From assembly GCA_002685335.1 (NCBI GenBank), contig NYWY01000039.1:1-15261 (forward strand): a DNA stretch of 15,261 bases, in the 5' to 3' direction. Shown piece by piece: positions 14,520 to 15,261 of this stretch; positions within the stretch are counted from its first letter, which is position 1, and each line of letters starts with the position of its first letter. A program made the translations under genes and the position numbers. The notes under the pieces were generated by a model, which had not been told where the DNA came from, searched no databases, and was given only the letters and a program-made list of their open reading frames with translations. This stretch comes from Planctomycetaceae bacterium. GTDB taxonomy: Bacteria > Planctomycetota > Phycisphaerae > Phycisphaerales > SM1A02.

Positions 14520-15261
14520 ATGGAATGCGGCATCGTCGGTCTGCCCAACGTCGGCAAGAGCACCCTCTTCAACGCCCTCACCGCCGCCGGCATCGAGGCC
14601 CAGAACTATCCGTTCTGCACCATCGAGCCCAACGTCGGGGTGGTCAGCGTGCCCGATCCGCGGCTCGGCGTGATCAACGAACACATCGAGACCCAGAAGA
14701 TCATCCCCGCGGTGATCCGCCTCGTGGACATCGCCGGCCTGGTCGAAGGCGCCAGCAAGGGCGAGGGCCTCGGGAACAAGTTCCTCGCCAACATCCGCGA
14801 AGTCGACGCCCTCCTCCAGGTCACCCGCTGCTTCGAGGACGACGACATCGTCCACGTCTCGGGGTCGATCGACCCGGTTCGGGACATCGAGATCATCGGA
14901 CTGGAACTCCTGCTCGCGGATGCGGAGCAGGTCGATGGCTCGCTCGACAAGGCCCAACGCCAGGCGAGATCAGGCGACAAGGACGCGAAGTTCCGGCTCG
15001 GCGTGCTCGAAAAGTGCAAAGCCTGCCTCGACGACGAGCAGCCGCTCCGAACGCTGGACCTGGCCCCCGAGGAGGCGAAGGCCGTTCGATCCTTCGGGTT
15101 CATCACCGCCAAGCCGATCCTCTACGTCGCCAACGTGGACGAGGATCACGCGGACGGTTCGGGACCGATGGTCGATGCGGTCCGGAAATACGCGGAGGAG
15201 AACGGCGGCGGCGTGGTCGTGGTCTGCGCGAAGATCGAGAGCGAACTCGCCGAGCTCGACG
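14520..15261 (+). CDS. ychF: Ribosome-associated ATPase YchF (Obg-like), partial
   Basis: YchF/OLA1 is a TRAFAC-class P-loop protein of the Obg family that binds ribosomes and prefers ATP to GTP. The first 247 residues are present; the C-terminal TGS domain lies past the window edge. Visible motifs are G1 GLPNVGKST (7-15), the switch-region PFCTIEPN (31-38), G3 DIAGL (70-74) with [15 protein letters not shown] after it, and N205-V-D-E208 in place of the guanine-specific NKxD. This N-x-x-E form is the reason YchF accepts ATP. Residues 130-190 are the coiled-coil helical insertion typical of the family. ATG 14520 is supported by GAGGAA and by the family N-terminus ([10 protein letters not shown]). 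It is divergent from the UPF0173 gene across a 169-bp gap. Confidence 0.97.
   Translation, partial: MECGIVGLPNVGKSTLFNALTAAGIEAQNYPFCTIEPNVGVVSVPDPRLGVINEHIETQKIIPAVIRLVDIAGLVEGASKGEGLGNKFLANIREVDALLQVTRCFEDDDIVHVSGSIDPVRDIEIIGLELLLADAEQVDGSLDKAQRQARSGDKDAKFRLGVLEKCKACLDDEQPLRTLDLAPEEAKAVRSFGFITAKPILYVANVDEDHADGSGPMVDAVRKYAEENGGGVVVVCAKIESELAELD

Noticed and set aside
14351..14593. 81-codon N-terminal extension of the UPF0173 hydrolase and a 257-residue antisense frame over ychF
   Set aside because: Both run through the ychF coding region; family length and the FLGHAAF start fix the hydrolase start at 14350.

Overview
This is a GC-rich (GC3-rich) bacterial chromosomal window. It most likely comes from Planctomycetota, class Phycisphaerae. 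The best taxonomic clue is the secreted haloperoxidase-like protein ending in a dockerin-type double calcium-loop tail of the DLSGDGIVNG...DLGxLLxxWG style, which is common in Phycisphaerales. Supporting clues are scarce Shine-Dalgarno sites, a UvrC with no ATG start before its GIY-YIG domain, and SEDS/PBP2 genes, which fit a peptidoglycan-making planctomycete lineage. No tRNA, rRNA, CRISPR array, insertion sequence or phage gene was seen. The window is mostly housekeeping genes plus a few lineage-type accessory proteins.

Layout. 1-926 (-): N-terminal half of uvrC, cut by the window edge. 927-1125: divergent promoter region. 1126-1509 (+): small Cys-rich repeat lipoprotein, followed by a strong hairpin terminator (1548-1583). 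1640-2194 (+) and 2191-3519 (+): a DUF4920-type lipoprotein overlapping pyrC (dihydroorotase) by ATGA, followed after 89 bp by a membrane-anchored protein of unknown function (3609-4322). 4323-4483: convergent gap. 4484-6610 (-): exported vanadium-haloperoxidase/PAP2-like protein with dockerin tail. 6611-7018: about 400 bp holding a possible small membrane ORF (6698-7000, +) and the upstream region of the haloperoxidase gene. 7019-14350 (-): a tight run transcribed in the order UPF0173 hydrolase, mrdA (PBP2), rodA, rsmG, dinG-like helicase, with gaps of 57, -4, 40 and 24 bp, so probably one operon. 14351-14519: divergent promoter region. 14520-end (+): ychF, cut by the window edge.

How they fit. 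mrdA and rodA encode the transpeptidase and glycosyltransferase of the cell-elongation peptidoglycan synthase and are translationally coupled. rsmG (16S rRNA methylation), dinG (DNA helicase), uvrC (excision repair), ychF (ribosome-associated ATPase) and pyrC (pyrimidine synthesis) are core functions. The less ordinary material is the Cys-rich repeat lipoprotein, the DUF4920 lipoprotein coupled to pyrC, the dockerin-tailed haloperoxidase, a DinG homologue that lacks one of the four cysteines known to hold the Fe-S cluster in E. coli DinG, and a PBP2 enlarged by roughly 165 residues ahead of its catalytic domain. I saw no clear multi-gene novel system.
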